A stretch of 64,000 bases of DNA from PALSA-1316 sp964499365 (GCA_964499365.1 CAZCKU010000004.1:1-64000); one strand, 5' to 3'. Counted from the stretch's first letter, positions 24,698 to 34,147 are shown. Numbers and translations: made by a program. Notes: generated by a model not told the origin, from the sequence alone.

Positions 24698-26197
24698 TTA
24701 AAATCCGTATTCCTTCCACCGCGAGTCAACCAGCTTCTTTATTTCCCCGGACATGAAGATTTCATCCGGCCACTCGCGCATCATGCCTTCTTCCTTTGTC
24801 TTCCTTGTGGCGTCAATGCCCATCTTTGAGCCGTAGCGCGGCCAGTTCGCTGCGTGGTCCAGCGCGTCGAGCGGGCCGTCGGCAAAGACCGTGTCGCGCT
24901 TCCAGTCGACGTTGTTCAGAACGCGCCAGGCGGTGTAGGAGAGGTCCTGGACATCGACGTCGTCATCGACCACGATCAGGAGCTTTGCGAACATCATCTG
25001 CCCCTTGCCCCAAAGACCGCTGATGATCTTCCGCGCTTGGCCGGGGTAGCTCTTTTTGATCGAGATGATGGCGAAATTATGGAAGACGCCCTCCATCGGA
25101 AGGCATATGTCCTTTATCTCCGGGAAGTCGAGCTTGATCAGAGGGAGGAATATCCTTTCGGTCGCCTTGCCCATATAGCAGTCTTCCATCGGAGGTTTCC
25201 CGACGATCGTTGTCGGATAGACCATGTCCCTGCGGTGAGTGATGCAGGTGACATGGAAGACGGGGTATGGCTCTGCCGGGGAATAGAAGCCGGTATGGTC
25301 GCCGAACGGACCCTCGATGCGTGTCTCGCCCGGGTCAAGGTATCCTTCGATCACCAGTTCGCTCTGTGCCGGGACTTCAATGTCAGATGTTATGCACTTT
25401 ACCATTTCGACGGGTGATTTTCGGAGAAAGCCCGCAAAGAGCATTTCGTCGATCGCCTCGGGCAGCGGCGCACTTGAGGCATAGATCACCGAGGGGTCGG
25501 CCCCGACCGCGATAGCGGCCGGCATGCGCTTACCGAGCCTGGCATATTTATCATAGTGCCGCGCACCGTCTTTATGGATATGCCAATGCATGCCGGTTGT
25601 TGTCTTGTCATACACATGAATCCGGTACATGCCGCAGTTCGGACGACCGGTCTCCGGGTCTTTGGTGAAGACCATCGGGAAGGTGATAAAGCGGCCCTCG
25701 TTGACAGGATGGCCAGTGTTCTGACCTGTTGACCGGTCATGGGGCTGGCCATCGCCCGGCCAGCATTTAATAATCGGGAATTTTGAGAGGTCGGGGTTGT
25801 CTTTTTCGATCACCTCCTGGCAGGGGGCGCTGGAGACTTTCTTCGGAAAATACTGTGACATCTCAAAGAGCTTCGGCAGCAGTGCAAGTTTCTCGAGCAG
25901 ATTTTTTGGCGGCGCCTGGTTCAGAAGGTCCTCAATCCGGGTCGCAATGTCATCAAGCTTATTCACTTCGAGCGCGAGAGAAATCCGCTCGAACGACCCG
26001 AAGAGGTTGATCGCAACAGGGAAGGCCGAACCCTTCACCTTCTCAAACAGAAGGGCCTTGCCGCCTCCCGGTGACTTGCTTACTCTGTCAGTTATCTCGG
26101 CTATCTCAAGCAGCGGGTCGACTTCTGCCTTGATTCTTACGAGTTCGCCCTTTTTTTCCAGAAGCTGTATGAATTCACGTATATCTTTGTATGCCAT
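24698..26197 (-). CDS. UbiD-family (prenylated-FMN) decarboxylase
   Basis: This 499-aa enzyme matches the UbiD family across its length. Seen motifs include LLEIAEITDRVSKSPGGGKALLF near the N-terminus (two adjoining pieces), GMYRIHVYDKTTTGMHWH and the family signature EGPFGDHTGFYS with the preceding ELVIEGYLDPGETRIE, which carries catalytic acidic residues. Such enzymes use prenylated FMN to remove an aromatic or unsaturated carboxyl group. In quinone-producing bacteria the usual substrates are ubiquinone or menaquinone (including futalosine-pathway) precursors. In an anaerobe a menaquinone role is likelier. No UbiX-like prenyltransferase gene is in the window. A GGAGG ribosome-binding site precedes the ATG. 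Confidence 0.88.
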   Translation of the reverse strand: MAYKDIREFIQLLEKKGELVRIKAEVDPLLEIAEITDRVSKSPGGGKALLFEKVKGSAFPVAINLFGSFERISLALEVNKLDDIATRIEDLLNQAPPKNLLEKLALLPKLFEMSQYFPKKVSSAPCQEVIEKDNPDLSKFPIIKCWPGDGQPHDRSTGQNTGHPVNEGRFITFPMVFTKDPETGRPNCGMYRIHVYDKTTTGMHWHIHKDGARHYDKYARLGKRMPAAIAVGADPSVIYASSAPLPEAIDEMLFAGFLRKSPVEMVKCITSDIEVPAQSELVIEGYLDPGETRIEGPFGDHTGFYSPAEPYPVFHVTCITHRRDMVYPTTIVGKPPMEDCYMGKATERIFLPLIKLDFPEIKDICLPMEGVFHNFAIISIKKSYPGQARKIISGLWGKGQMMFAKLLIVVDDDVDVQDLSYTAWRVLNNVDWKRDTVFADGPLDALDHAANWPRYGSKMGIDATRKTKEEGMMREWPDEIFMSGEIKKLVDSRWKEYGF

Positions 26198-26318
26198 ATG
26201 TCCTCCGGTAGTAAACTGTATACAGGAATTATCATATCACAGAGCATGGCAGAGATGTGCACTGCACTGATTAATCTTTTGTTATTAGGAAGTAAGATCT
26301 GTTTTGATGATAAAATAC

Positions 26319-26347
26319 TTGAATAATTGACGTATTTTTCATATATT
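26319..26347 (+). promoter_or_regulatory. Promoter of the NifU-C/amidase operon
   Basis: TTGAAT (26319-26324), a 17-bp spacer and TATATT (26342-26347), in a markedly AT-rich stretch of an otherwise GC-rich region. GAGGAGG precedes the ATG at 26373. Confidence 0.55.
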
Positions 26348-26372
26348 AAGAGTAATTAATTGAGGAGGCTGC

Positions 26373-26594
26373 ATGATCAGAGAGCGTGTGGAGGAAGTCT
26401 TAAGGAGTGTACGAGTCGGCCTGAAATCCGAGGGCGGCGATATCGAACTCGTTGATGTCAAGGATGATATCGTCTATGTACGGTTGAAGGGCGCCTGCGG
26501 CACCTGCCCCATGTCCACCCTGACGATGAAGAATGTCGTCGAATCAAGTATCAGGAAAGAGATACCTGAGATCAAGGCAGTACAGGCTGTCTGA
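26373..26594 (+). CDS. NifU C-terminal-domain iron-sulfur scaffold protein
   Basis: The 73-aa protein is a stand-alone NifU C-terminal (Nfu) domain. It shows EEVLRSVRVGLKSEGGDIELV, then the cluster-binding CGTCPMSTLTMK with the CxxC at about 46-49. Nfu proteins carry and deliver 4Fe-4S clusters to apoproteins in the cytoplasm. GAGGAGG gives strong initiation. The amidase gene follows directly, though no functional link between the two is obvious. Confidence 0.9.
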   Translation: MIRERVEEVLRSVRVGLKSEGGDIELVDVKDDIVYVRLKGACGTCPMSTLTMKNVVESSIRKEIPEIKAVQAV

Positions 26595-26614
26595 CCTTGG
26601 ATTACAGAGTGTTT

Positions 26615-27841
26615 ATGAATAGTGCCTCGGGGACAGCAGCAAAAAGGTTACAGGCAGCGGTACTCGTGCTGGCTTTTTTTGTTTTTGTCGGGGCTGCTTC
26701 TGCTGCCTTTGCTGCTGAAAAGATCGACATCTCGGACATCCGCTTCTGGTCATATCCTGATTATACCCGCGTGGTGGTGACCCTGTCTGATACACCTGAT
26801 TACACAAAAAACAGGCTCTCAAATCCCGACAGGCTCTACTTCGATATTAAGAACAGCCAGATCAGGAAAGAACTCAAGACCACGCTCCCGGTCGGTAACG
26901 GCATGCTGAAATCGGTGAGGGCAAGCCAGTTTGACGAGGGTACCGTCAGGGTGGTCCTCGATCTTGAAAAGGTGCGTGATTACAAGATTATCACGATGGA
27001 GGATCCGATCAGGCTCATTATTGATATTTACGGGCATGCCTCTTCCGCTCCTTCTCCTGCGGCTGCTGCCAGGAGGAGGATCGTGATCGATCCTGGACAC
27101 GGGGGGCACGATCCCGGTGCCGTCGGTCCGAACAAACTGTATGAAAAGGATGTTGTGCTCGATATAGCCCTGAAACTCCGGAAGATCCTCTCTGAGGACC
27201 CTTCGGTAGAGGTATTCCTCACCAGGGACACGGACATCTTCATTCCGCTTGAACAGAGGACTGCGATTGCGAACAGCAAGAACGCGGACCTCTTCGTCTC
27301 GGTCCATGCCAATGCGAGCCCCAGAAAAGCGGCCAAGGGAATAGAGACGTACTTTCTGAACTGGACGAATGACGAAGAAGCGAACAAGGTCGCCGCGCGG
27401 GAGAACAGGATATCCCTGAAGAAGATGAAAAAGATGAACGAGGAGCGCGACATCCTCGAGATCATCAAAGGCGATCTGAGCAGGGACAGCAAGCGGGATG
27501 AATCTCTGAAGCTTGCCAATTATATTCAGCTCTCCATGGTGAGCACCCTGAACAGGGAATACAGTCATATCGTTGATCTCGGCGTGAAACAGGCGCTTTT
27601 TTATGTCCTCTTTGGTGCCCGGATGTCCTCGGTACTGGTTGAGGTGTCGTTCATCAGCAACCCTCTTGAGGAGAAACTCCTCTCGAAGAGCGATTACCGC
27701 GAGGGTCTGGCCAAGTCTATTGCAGGCGGGATAACCAGCTATGTCGCATCTGTTCCCCCTGTCAAGGTTGCGCAGACGCAGAACCACGCTCACAATCAGG
27801 TATCAGGCGGCACCAGGAAAACCGTTGCATCCAGACGTTAA
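26615..27841 (+). CDS. N-acetylmuramoyl-L-alanine amidase (AMIN + Amidase_3)
   Basis: The protein of about 408 aa has a signal peptide (VLVLAFFVFVGAASAAFAAE). An AMIN domain follows (about 38-135: IRFWSYPDYTRVVVTLSD, RVVLDLEKVRDYKI), which targets peptidoglycan or septal envelope. The Zn amidase domain (about 150-395) has VIDPGHGGHDPGA, KDVVLDIALKL, LFVSVHANAS and SVLVEVSFISN. It cleaves the amide bond between MurNAc and the peptide stem, as AmiC does during cell separation. A TTG at 26597, 3 nt after the NifU-C stop, is an alternative start. I prefer the ATG at 26615 because it gives a compact signal peptide, but neither has a strong ribosome-binding site. Confidence 0.9.
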   Translation: MNSASGTAAKRLQAAVLVLAFFVFVGAASAAFAAEKIDISDIRFWSYPDYTRVVVTLSDTPDYTKNRLSNPDRLYFDIKNSQIRKELKTTLPVGNGMLKSVRASQFDEGTVRVVLDLEKVRDYKIITMEDPIRLIIDIYGHASSAPSPAAAARRRIVIDPGHGGHDPGAVGPNKLYEKDVVLDIALKLRKILSEDPSVEVFLTRDTDIFIPLEQRTAIANSKNADLFVSVHANASPRKAAKGIETYFLNWTNDEEANKVAARENRISLKKMKKMNEERDILEIIKGDLSRDSKRDESLKLANYIQLSMVSTLNREYSHIVDLGVKQALFYVLFGARMSSVLVEVSFISNPLEEKLLSKSDYREGLAKSIAGGITSYVASVPPVKVAQTQNHAHNQVSGGTRKTVASRR

Positions 27842-28478
27842 GGTCCGTCCAGGGCCTGTTATCCGGCCGGAGATCCGAATTGTCCTTTACCTTGTTTTTT
27901 CCGTGTCCCTGTATTTCATCAATGGCCTGACGATTTATTATGTGCTCACCGGCATTCTTGTCCTGTTCCTGCTGCGGGTCCCCTTCAGAACGCTGAAGGC
28001 CGGGTGGGTCCCGATAGTCCTGTTTCTCTCTTTCACGTTTCTGAGCAATCTCACGAACCATCACGGGAGGGTCCTGGCTGCGCTTGGATCATTCCTGATA
28101 ACCGGGGACGGCCTGGAGGCCGCTGCAGTCAGGACGCTGAGGCTCTTCCTGATGATCGGCGGGCTCAAGGTCCTGATGGCAGGAACTCCGGCCGCAGACC
28201 TGGTGAGTGCCCTCGGAAGCCTCTTTATGCCGCTGGAGAGGCTCGGCCTGCCGGTCAGGGACCTGGTACATACCATGGGACTGACCCTCCAGTGTTTCCC
28301 GCTGCTGAAGGATATGGGTTCTGAGCTGTACCGGCGGCAGCTGGCCCTGCAGCAGGGAAGGGGGTTCAGCGGAAGGGTGAAGGTTATTTCATCGTTTATG
28401 ATTCCGATGTTTGTGATGAGCGTCCGCTCTCCGGAGATTTTTTTTGAGAAGAGGAGTGAGCATGGGCAGAAAGATTGA
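27825..28478 (+). CDS. EcfT/CbiQ-like integral membrane protein
   Basis: This protein of about 217 aa has several hydrophobic segments (IVLYLVFSVSLYFINGLTIYY, VPIVLFLSFTFLS, RLFLMIGGLKVLM, FMIPMFVMSV). Its pattern resembles the transmembrane subunit of energy-coupling factor (ECF) transporters, including the GTPAADLVSALGSLFMPLERLGLP region that precedes coupling helices. ECF T subunits normally work with two ATPases and a substrate-binding S subunit, none of which is present here, so it may be an orphan or a divergent family member. The start is uncertain. TTG 27825, behind AGGA, overlaps the end of the amidase gene; upstream in-frame codons lie deeper inside it. Confidence 0.6.
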   Translation: MHPDVKVRPGPVIRPEIRIVLYLVFSVSLYFINGLTIYYVLTGILVLFLLRVPFRTLKAGWVPIVLFLSFTFLSNLTNHHGRVLAALGSFLITGDGLEAAAVRTLRLFLMIGGLKVLMAGTPAADLVSALGSLFMPLERLGLPVRDLVHTMGLTLQCFPLLKDMGSELYRRQLALQQGRGFSGRVKVISSFMIPMFVMSVRSPEIFFEKRSEHGQKD

Positions 28479-30066
28479 TGTCCTGATACACGATGCACGG
28501 GTGTTTGACGGGAGCACAGCAGTACCGGTCCGTGCATCTGTCGGGTTGGCAGCTGATGAAATCGTCTATGTGGGGGACGCAGACCTCAGAGACAGTGCAG
28601 ACAGGGTAATTGAGGCGGAAGGCCTTGCCCTTGCTCCGGGCTTTATCGACACGCACGCCCACTCCGATTTTACCCTCCTTGCCGATCCGCGCGGCCAGGG
28701 CAAGATAACCCAGGGAGTCACGACAGAGGTGAACGGCAACTGCGGCATGTCTGCGGCACCTCTGTTCGGAAAGGCGATCGAGCGGAGGGAGGAGGATCTC
28801 AGGGAACTCGGCATTTCCTTCCGGTGGCACACATTCCGGGATTACTTTCTCCTGTTGGAATCTCAGGGCCTCGGCATCAATACCGCAAATCTTGCAGGCC
28901 ACGGGAACCTGCGCGGTTCTGTTGTCGGGTATGACGACAGGCGGCCCACTGCAGAAGAAATGGCCGGTATGCGCCGCCTGCTTGCGGAGGCTGTCGCTGA
29001 CGGCGCCATAGGGCTTTCCACAGGCCTGATCTATCCACCCGGGATCTATTCCACGACCGACGAACTGGTAGAACTCGGAAGGGTCCTGCACCGGGCTGAC
29101 CTGATCTACACGAGTCATATGCGGAGCGAGGGCAGCACGCTTGCCGAGGCAGTTGATGAGGTGATCCGCATTGGGCAGGAGGCGGGCATCAGGGTCAATA
29201 TCTCACACATAAAGACGGCAGGAGAGGCCAACTGGCATAAGGCAGACGCAGTGATCAGCAGGCTCCATGAGGTCAGGAACAGCGGATTGCGACTGACCTG
29301 CGACCGTTACCCGTACATCGCGTCTTCCACGGACCTGGATGCGATCCTGCCCGCATGGGTCTTTGATGGCGGCAACGATGAAGAACTCCGCAGGCTGGGC
29401 GATCCCGCAACACGCAGACGCATCGAAGATGAGATCAGCGGCCAGGTCAGCAGGCCGGGCTATTGGGGAAAGATCATCGTGTCGAGCATCGGTTCTGAGA
29501 AGAACAAATGGATGGAGGGTATGACCCTTGATGAAATCTCCGCACGACTGCACATTTCCGGAACAGAGGCCTTTTTCAATATCGTTATCGAAGAGCGGCT
29601 CAGGGTCGGTGCGATCTTTCTGTCTATGAACGAGGACAATCTCAGGAAATTCCTGTCCCTTCCGTTCTGCATGGTCGGTTCTGACAGCTCCGCACGGTGT
29701 TTTGACGGGCCGACGGTACAGGGCAAACCTCATCCCCGGACGTTCGGGACGTTTCCAAGGCTCTTTGGCAGATATGTCCGTGAGGAGGGGCTCCTGTCCC
29801 TGCCGGAGGCTGTCCACAAGGCCACGATGCTTCCTGCCGAAATCTTCGGCCTCAGAAAAAGGGGGAGAATCAGGGAAGGGTTCTTTGCAGATCTGGTGCT
29901 CTTCGACCCCGAAAGAATTACGGACAGGGCGACGTTCGGCGACCCGTTTCAGCCGGCCGATGGAATACGGTCGGTCTTTGTCAACGGCAGGGAGGCATTG
30001 TCAGAAGGCCGGCTTACCCATAGACTCGGAGGCAGGGTGCTGCGGCATGGGGTCGGGTCTTCATAA
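28462..30066 (+). CDS. N-acyl-D-amino-acid deacylase / D-aminoacylase family amidohydrolase
   Basis: This enzyme of about 534 aa belongs to the amidohydrolase superfamily. Motifs are APGFIDTHAHSDFTL (metal-binding HxH), TQGVTTEVNGNCGMSAAP (the Cys and Asn typical of D-aminoacylases), GLSTGLIYPPGIYS, SHIKTAGEANW, MVGSDSSARC (catalytic Asp) and the late HPRTFGTFPRLFGRY. The family hydrolyses N-acyl-D-amino acids or related dihydropyrimidine-like amides in the cytoplasm. ATG 28462 is chosen because GAGGAG lies 6 nt upstream, although an in-frame TTG exists at 28444. It overlaps the membrane-protein gene by 17 nt. With the amidase upstream it could serve recycling of D-amino-acid peptides, but that is speculative. 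Confidence 0.88.
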   Translation: MGRKIDVLIHDARVFDGSTAVPVRASVGLAADEIVYVGDADLRDSADRVIEAEGLALAPGFIDTHAHSDFTLLADPRGQGKITQGVTTEVNGNCGMSAAPLFGKAIERREEDLRELGISFRWHTFRDYFLLLESQGLGINTANLAGHGNLRGSVVGYDDRRPTAEEMAGMRRLLAEAVADGAIGLSTGLIYPPGIYSTTDELVELGRVLHRADLIYTSHMRSEGSTLAEAVDEVIRIGQEAGIRVNISHIKTAGEANWHKADAVISRLHEVRNSGLRLTCDRYPYIASSTDLDAILPAWVFDGGNDEELRRLGDPATRRRIEDEISGQVSRPGYWGKIIVSSIGSEKNKWMEGMTLDEISARLHISGTEAFFNIVIEERLRVGAIFLSMNEDNLRKFLSLPFCMVGSDSSARCFDGPTVQGKPHPRTFGTFPRLFGRYVREEGLLSLPEAVHKATMLPAEIFGLRKRGRIREGFFADLVLFDPERITDRATFGDPFQPADGIRSVFVNGREALSEGRLTHRLGGRVLRHGVGSS

Positions 30067-30144
30067 GCAGAATATATTGTGTTACTATATAGGCTGAGGG
30101 GCTGAATACATGCAGTCTTGAGACCAAATCGGGGGGAACGATTC

Positions 30145-30399
30145 ATGATGAAACCGAAGGCTGTTGAACGTTTTGAGAGCGAAAGGGACTCCATGGACCA
30201 GACTGCGTCCGTCTCCATGGAGCATCCGATGGACCGTTTGAAATATCACATTCTGCAGTCCCAGGGCAGGATCATCAAGTCTGAATTTTCGATGGATGGT
30301 ACGGCGTATGTCATATGGGAGAGCCAGGGAAAACAGTACCGGGCATGGAGTTCATGGCCGGATCAGGAATACGGGGTGAACTGGAAGCAGGTAACGTAG
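30145..30399 (+). CDS. Small hypothetical protein
   Basis: An 84-aa protein of no recognised family. The N-terminal half is charged and likely helical (VERFESERDSMDQT). The C-terminal half is strand-rich and aromatic (GTAYVIWESQGKQYRAWSSW), suggesting a small beta domain. GGGGGG lies 8 nt upstream of ATG 30145. It stands alone between the D-aminoacylase gene and the convergent kinase gene. Confidence 0.6.
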   Translation: MMKPKAVERFESERDSMDQTASVSMEHPMDRLKYHILQSQGRIIKSEFSMDGTAYVIWESQGKQYRAWSSWPDQEYGVNWKQVT

Positions 30400-30427
30400 G
30401 AGATTCCTGATTCCTTCAGCCAGGCGG

Positions 30428-32773
30428 TCAATGGAGCCTGGTTATGTGTTTCCTCAGTTTTGCCGCGGTTTCTTTCGCCTTTGGCTCACGTGCGTCGTTC
30501 CGGGCTGCGTTGGCCAGGAAATTCTCGAGGGCGGCCAGGGCCTCGAGAAACATGTCCTTCTTAATGTAGGCAAGACCGATATTGTATAGGGCGTCGGGAT
30601 AGCCTGCATTGATCTCAAGAGCCTCCCGGTAAGCCTGTATCGCCTCCTCCACACGTCCCTTCTTCATCAAAGCGGTCCCCCGATGGTTCTGGGCCTCGAT
30701 ATACGCCGGATTGATCTTCAGGGCCTCTTCAAAGGCCTGTATGGCCCCGTCAGGATCATTGCCGGCCAACATGGCAAGACCAAGCTTATCATAGGCCTCG
30801 GCAAAAAAGGGATTGATCCGTATGGCTTCCCGGTATGCGTTCATTGCCTGACCGGTCAGCCCCTTTTTGTGGAGGGCAACGCCCAGGTTTACATAGGCCG
30901 TATCAAGATCGGGATCCGTCGAGATGGCACAATTATACGCAGCGATCGCCTCATCCGTCTTTCCATGACGGTAAAGGGCGATGCCGAGATTAAAATGGGC
31001 CGCCGTCATGGTGCGGTCGATTCTGATCGCCTCCCGGTATTCCCTGATCGCCTCCTCCAGACTGCCTTTCTGGGCAAGGGCATTTCCGAGATTGTAATGG
31101 GCCTCTGCATTTCCGGGGTTCATTCTTATGCCTTCCCGGTAGTTCTTTATCCCTTCCTCAATGAGCCCGAGGTTCGCCAGCGACATACCTTTATTGATAA
31201 GCTCTGCCTCACTCAGGGATTCCAGCGGGGGCTCGGCCGGGGGTAATTCTCCTGTCTTCCTGGTTATTTCCCTCCTGAAGACCTCCTCAAGGTCTCTGCG
31301 CAATTCGCCGAAATCACGGTAGCGCTTGTCCCGCCTCTTCTGCAGACATTTGCTTATGATGTGAGCGACCGGGTCTCCCTGTTTCGGTATCCGGGGGACG
31401 GGGTATTCTTTATGCACCATTCGCCAGGTATCCCCCTTCCGCGGCTTAAAAGGGAGTTCCCCGTTGTTCATCATCTGAAAAAGCATAATACCGAAACTGT
31501 ATATATCGCTCTGTGTTTCCGCCACGCCATAGAACTGTTCGGGAGCCATCCATGGCGGTGATCCGGCCACAACCCTGTTGTTGTGCGTCGACAAAAAGGT
31601 CAGACCCGCCTGATTTTTTTTCATCAGGTCGCGTATCTCCTCGGACTTGTCAGCCCTGTCCCACAGACCGACCAGTCCGAAGTCGGTGATCTTCACATCA
31701 CCGTCTATGGTGATCATGATATTGTCAGGCTTGATGTCCCGGTGCGGCGTCACGCCGCGGGAGCAGGCGTATTCCATGCCGTAACATATCTGTATGGACC
31801 AGTTCAGTGCCCTTTTCAGCGAAAAATGGTTTTTCAGGAATGGCGTTATCGAATTTCTGCCGGCCCCGTCAGGAACGATGAATTCGCAGGCTATGAATAT
31901 TTTGTGGTCAAGCTCCCTTACCCAATGAGCCCTCACGATAGAGGGGTGATTTCCCAGGTGTATCCACGCCAGGGCCTCTTTCTTGAAACTGTCTATAACT
32001 TTCTTTGAATCAAGAAAGCGCTGCTGCAGGGTCTTGAGAGCCAGGATCCTGTTGTGCTCGAGGTCAAAGCATTTGTAGACAATCCCCATGGCGCTTTTCC
32101 CCTCACCCCCGAAGACTTCCTGCACCTGATACCTGCCGCCGATCAGGTCCCCGAACCGGGCGGTCCTTTCCGGCGAACCCGCTGCAGTTCTGATTCCGGA
32201 ACCGGTGGACGGTCCGTGTTCAGCGCCCGGGGAGCTATGTTCCGGTGCGGGCCCGGAGGCCCCCTTCAGGGGGGACCTGCACCTGCCGCATTTCGGATGT
32301 TCTGAAAGGCGGGTCTTCAGAATCCTGTTCTTCACGCCGCAATCCGGGCAGCTGAGGATAACGCATTCCTGCCCGGGTGCTGGCGCAGCCGGCTGCGTAC
32401 CAGGGGTCAGGGAGTCAGCTGCTGCAGCGTTCATGGACCGCCCACCATTCTGATACTCCCCTGCGGAAAGCCTCCTGGTGAACGCCGCATAGAGGTCATC
32501 TTCGCTGATTATTTCGACCCCGATGCCGTTTTCAGGTGAGGCTTCCGGGGTCGGTGTTACCCATCTGATGATGCCCATGAGGCGGGAGGATGCATGATCG
32601 GGAAGCTGAAGGTCTATATGGATGACGGTGTCCGGGGCGAAGGCCCCCCTTGACCTGATGAAGCAGCCTTCCCGGGAAAAGTTGTCCGAAATGCCGTGGT
32701 ATGTTTCGCCCTGGAGAGAAAATTCCAGAGCGAGGCAGTGAGGAAATCTTTCATGTTTTCTCCGCGATCTCAT
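30428..32773 (-). CDS. PilZ / zinc-ribbon / Ser-Thr protein kinase / TPR fusion protein
   Basis: The 781-aa protein joins four modules. A PilZ domain (1-105) has RRKHERFP and DNFSREGCF, with an RxxxR-like start that could bind cyclic di-GMP. A zinc ribbon follows (C142, C145, C162, C165). The Hanks-type kinase domain (about 214-490) has a Gly-rich loop GGEGKSAMG, Lys247, HRDIKPDN (Asp346), DFG (364-366) and an APE-like APEQF. Seven TPR repeats (about 530-770) complete it. No transmembrane helix is seen, so it is cytoplasmic. The matching PP2C phosphatase lies 10 bp upstream in the same operon. A likely role is phospho-signalling that responds to c-di-GMP, with TPRs recruiting partners; this is inferred from domains. 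Confidence 0.88.
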   Translation of the reverse strand: MRSRRKHERFPHCLALEFSLQGETYHGISDNFSREGCFIRSRGAFAPDTVIHIDLQLPDHASSRLMGIIRWVTPTPEASPENGIGVEIISEDDLYAAFTRRLSAGEYQNGGRSMNAAAADSLTPGTQPAAPAPGQECVILSCPDCGVKNRILKTRLSEHPKCGRCRSPLKGASGPAPEHSSPGAEHGPSTGSGIRTAAGSPERTARFGDLIGGRYQVQEVFGGEGKSAMGIVYKCFDLEHNRILALKTLQQRFLDSKKVIDSFKKEALAWIHLGNHPSIVRAHWVRELDHKIFIACEFIVPDGAGRNSITPFLKNHFSLKRALNWSIQICYGMEYACSRGVTPHRDIKPDNIMITIDGDVKITDFGLVGLWDRADKSEEIRDLMKKNQAGLTFLSTHNNRVVAGSPPWMAPEQFYGVAETQSDIYSFGIMLFQMMNNGELPFKPRKGDTWRMVHKEYPVPRIPKQGDPVAHIISKCLQKRRDKRYRDFGELRRDLEEVFRREITRKTGELPPAEPPLESLSEAELINKGMSLANLGLIEEGIKNYREGIRMNPGNAEAHYNLGNALAQKGSLEEAIREYREAIRIDRTMTAAHFNLGIALYRHGKTDEAIAAYNCAISTDPDLDTAYVNLGVALHKKGLTGQAMNAYREAIRINPFFAEAYDKLGLAMLAGNDPDGAIQAFEEALKINPAYIEAQNHRGTALMKKGRVEEAIQAYREALEINAGYPDALYNIGLAYIKKDMFLEALAALENFLANAARNDAREPKAKETAAKLRKHITRLH

Positions 32774-32783
32774 CCCTGTCCCC

Positions 32784-33503
32784 TCAGATCTCTATGGCAA
32801 TAACCGTGATGTTGTCCTTGCCGCCTTTGGCGATCGCATCTCCGGTCAGCCTCTCAACCAGGGTATCGGGTGAACCCCTGTGGTTGATGACAATGTCCCG
32901 AATTTCAACATCTGTCAGCATGTCGGTCAGCCCGTCCGTACAGACAAGCAGGACATCCCCCTGCAGCAGTTCGATCTGATTCTTGTCCGGGACCGGGGAG
33001 TTGTTTGTTCCAACAGCCTGTGTCAGGACATGCCAGAGGCGCGCCGGCACCTTGTCGCTTTCCATCTCACCGCGCTCGACACACGTGTTGCCGACGGTAT
33101 GGTCCCGGGTGATACGCTCCAGGGCATGTCGAAACAGGTAGGCCCTGCTGTCTCCTGCATGACACAAATATGCATGACGGTCGTGAATGTACAGCTCGAC
33201 AAGCGTCGTTCCCATGCCGTGGTACTGCACGTCGGTCGCCGCCTTTTCCTGTATGGCGCGATGAGCAGAGCAGAGGGCCTTTTCCATGATGCAGAGAATG
33301 GACCTCCCGTCCGTCGCCGGGGCAATCTCTTTCCTGAGAAAGGCATGGGCCACGTGTACCGCAAGCTCGCTGGCCACCTCTCCGGCGTTATGGCCGCCCA
33401 GTCCGTCGGCGAGCAGGAAAATACCGTGCTCCTGATCGACAAGAAGTCTGTCCTCATTCTTCTCTCTCACGATGCCGGTATCGGTCTTCCAGGCGACGTT
33501 CAT
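32784..33503 (-). CDS. PP2C-family Ser/Thr protein phosphatase
   Basis: This 239-aa bacterial PP2C (Stp/PstP type) retains the metal-binding aspartates: GIVREKNEDR (Asp18), FLLADGLGGHNAGE (Asp33), VCTDGLTDML and GGKDNITVIAI. It should remove phosphates added by the adjacent Ser/Thr kinase, giving a reversible switch. Its ATG overlaps the stop of the upstream methyltransferase gene (4 nt), and the kinase gene starts 10 bp after its stop, so the three genes form one operon. Confidence 0.9.
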   Translation of the reverse strand: MNVAWKTDTGIVREKNEDRLLVDQEHGIFLLADGLGGHNAGEVASELAVHVAHAFLRKEIAPATDGRSILCIMEKALCSAHRAIQEKAATDVQYHGMGTTLVELYIHDRHAYLCHAGDSRAYLFRHALERITRDHTVGNTCVERGEMESDKVPARLWHVLTQAVGTNNSPVPDKNQIELLQGDVLLVCTDGLTDMLTDVEIRDIVINHRGSPDTLVERLTGDAIAKGGKDNITVIAIEI

Positions 33504-34147
33504 GGCAGTCCGGTATTGCTCCAGCCGTCGGGAAAGGGGTTGCTTCGATGATAGGCAAACAGGGTGAAATCGTGATAGAGCCGGTCCTGGCGGAGAGAAA
33601 CGAAGGGCGTCAACTCTTCAATTGCAAAGCTGAGCATCTCCCCGGGGCAGCTGTAGTGGAGTTCATGCGACTTGTGCTGATTATGCGCAGACAGTCCGTT
33701 ATAGGCGAGGCCGATGCGGCACCGGCCGAACAGCTTTCTCAGCGCCGTCCGGATCAGTTCATCCAGGCCCTGTACCTTCAGATTAAACACACCGCAGAGA
33801 AAGATATAATCGTATGAATCGGGAAGGGCGTCTGTCGTGATATCAAGGACGGAGAAGGGAACGCCGGGATATTTCCGCCTCGCCAGGTCGATCAGGGCCG
33901 GGTTGAGGTCGATTCCGGTATAGGACACCGCGATATTGTTCTGCTGCAGAAATCCGTAGAAGTCTCCCTTGCCGCAGCCGAAATCAAGAATGGAGGACCC
34001 CCCGATTGAGGGTGCTATGTCAAGCATGCACTTGTAGTGCATGAGCTGCCCGGGCAATGTCCAGCGGACCGCCTCCGGCCGGTCGCCGTGGAGCCTGAGC
34101 GACTTGTCGAAAAATGAGATAACGTATTCCCTGGCGAGTTCATCCAT
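33500..34147 (-). CDS. Class I SAM-dependent methyltransferase
   Basis: The 215-aa protein has the Rossmann methyltransferase motif I ILDFGCGKGDFYGFL (about 53-67) and an acidic motif II VSYTGIDLNPALIDLARRKY. Motif IV-like YDYIFLCGVFNL follows. The closest known shape is a small-molecule or polysaccharide methyltransferase. The substrate is not evident. It is the first gene of the operon with PP2C and kinase and diverges from glyQ. Confidence 0.78.
   Translation of the reverse strand: MDELAREYVISFFDKSLRLHGDRPEAVRWTLPGQLMHYKCMLDIAPSIGGSSILDFGCGKGDFYGFLQQNNIAVSYTGIDLNPALIDLARRKYPGVPFSVLDITTDALPDSYDYIFLCGVFNLKVQGLDELIRTALRKLFGRCRIGLAYNGLSAHNQHKSHELHYSCPGEMLSFAIEELTPFVSLRQDRLYHDFTLFAYHRSNPFPDGWSNTGLP

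Noticed and set aside
26819..27793. 324-codon minus-strand frame
   Set aside because: It is antisense to the AMIN/amidase gene, whose motifs are intact.
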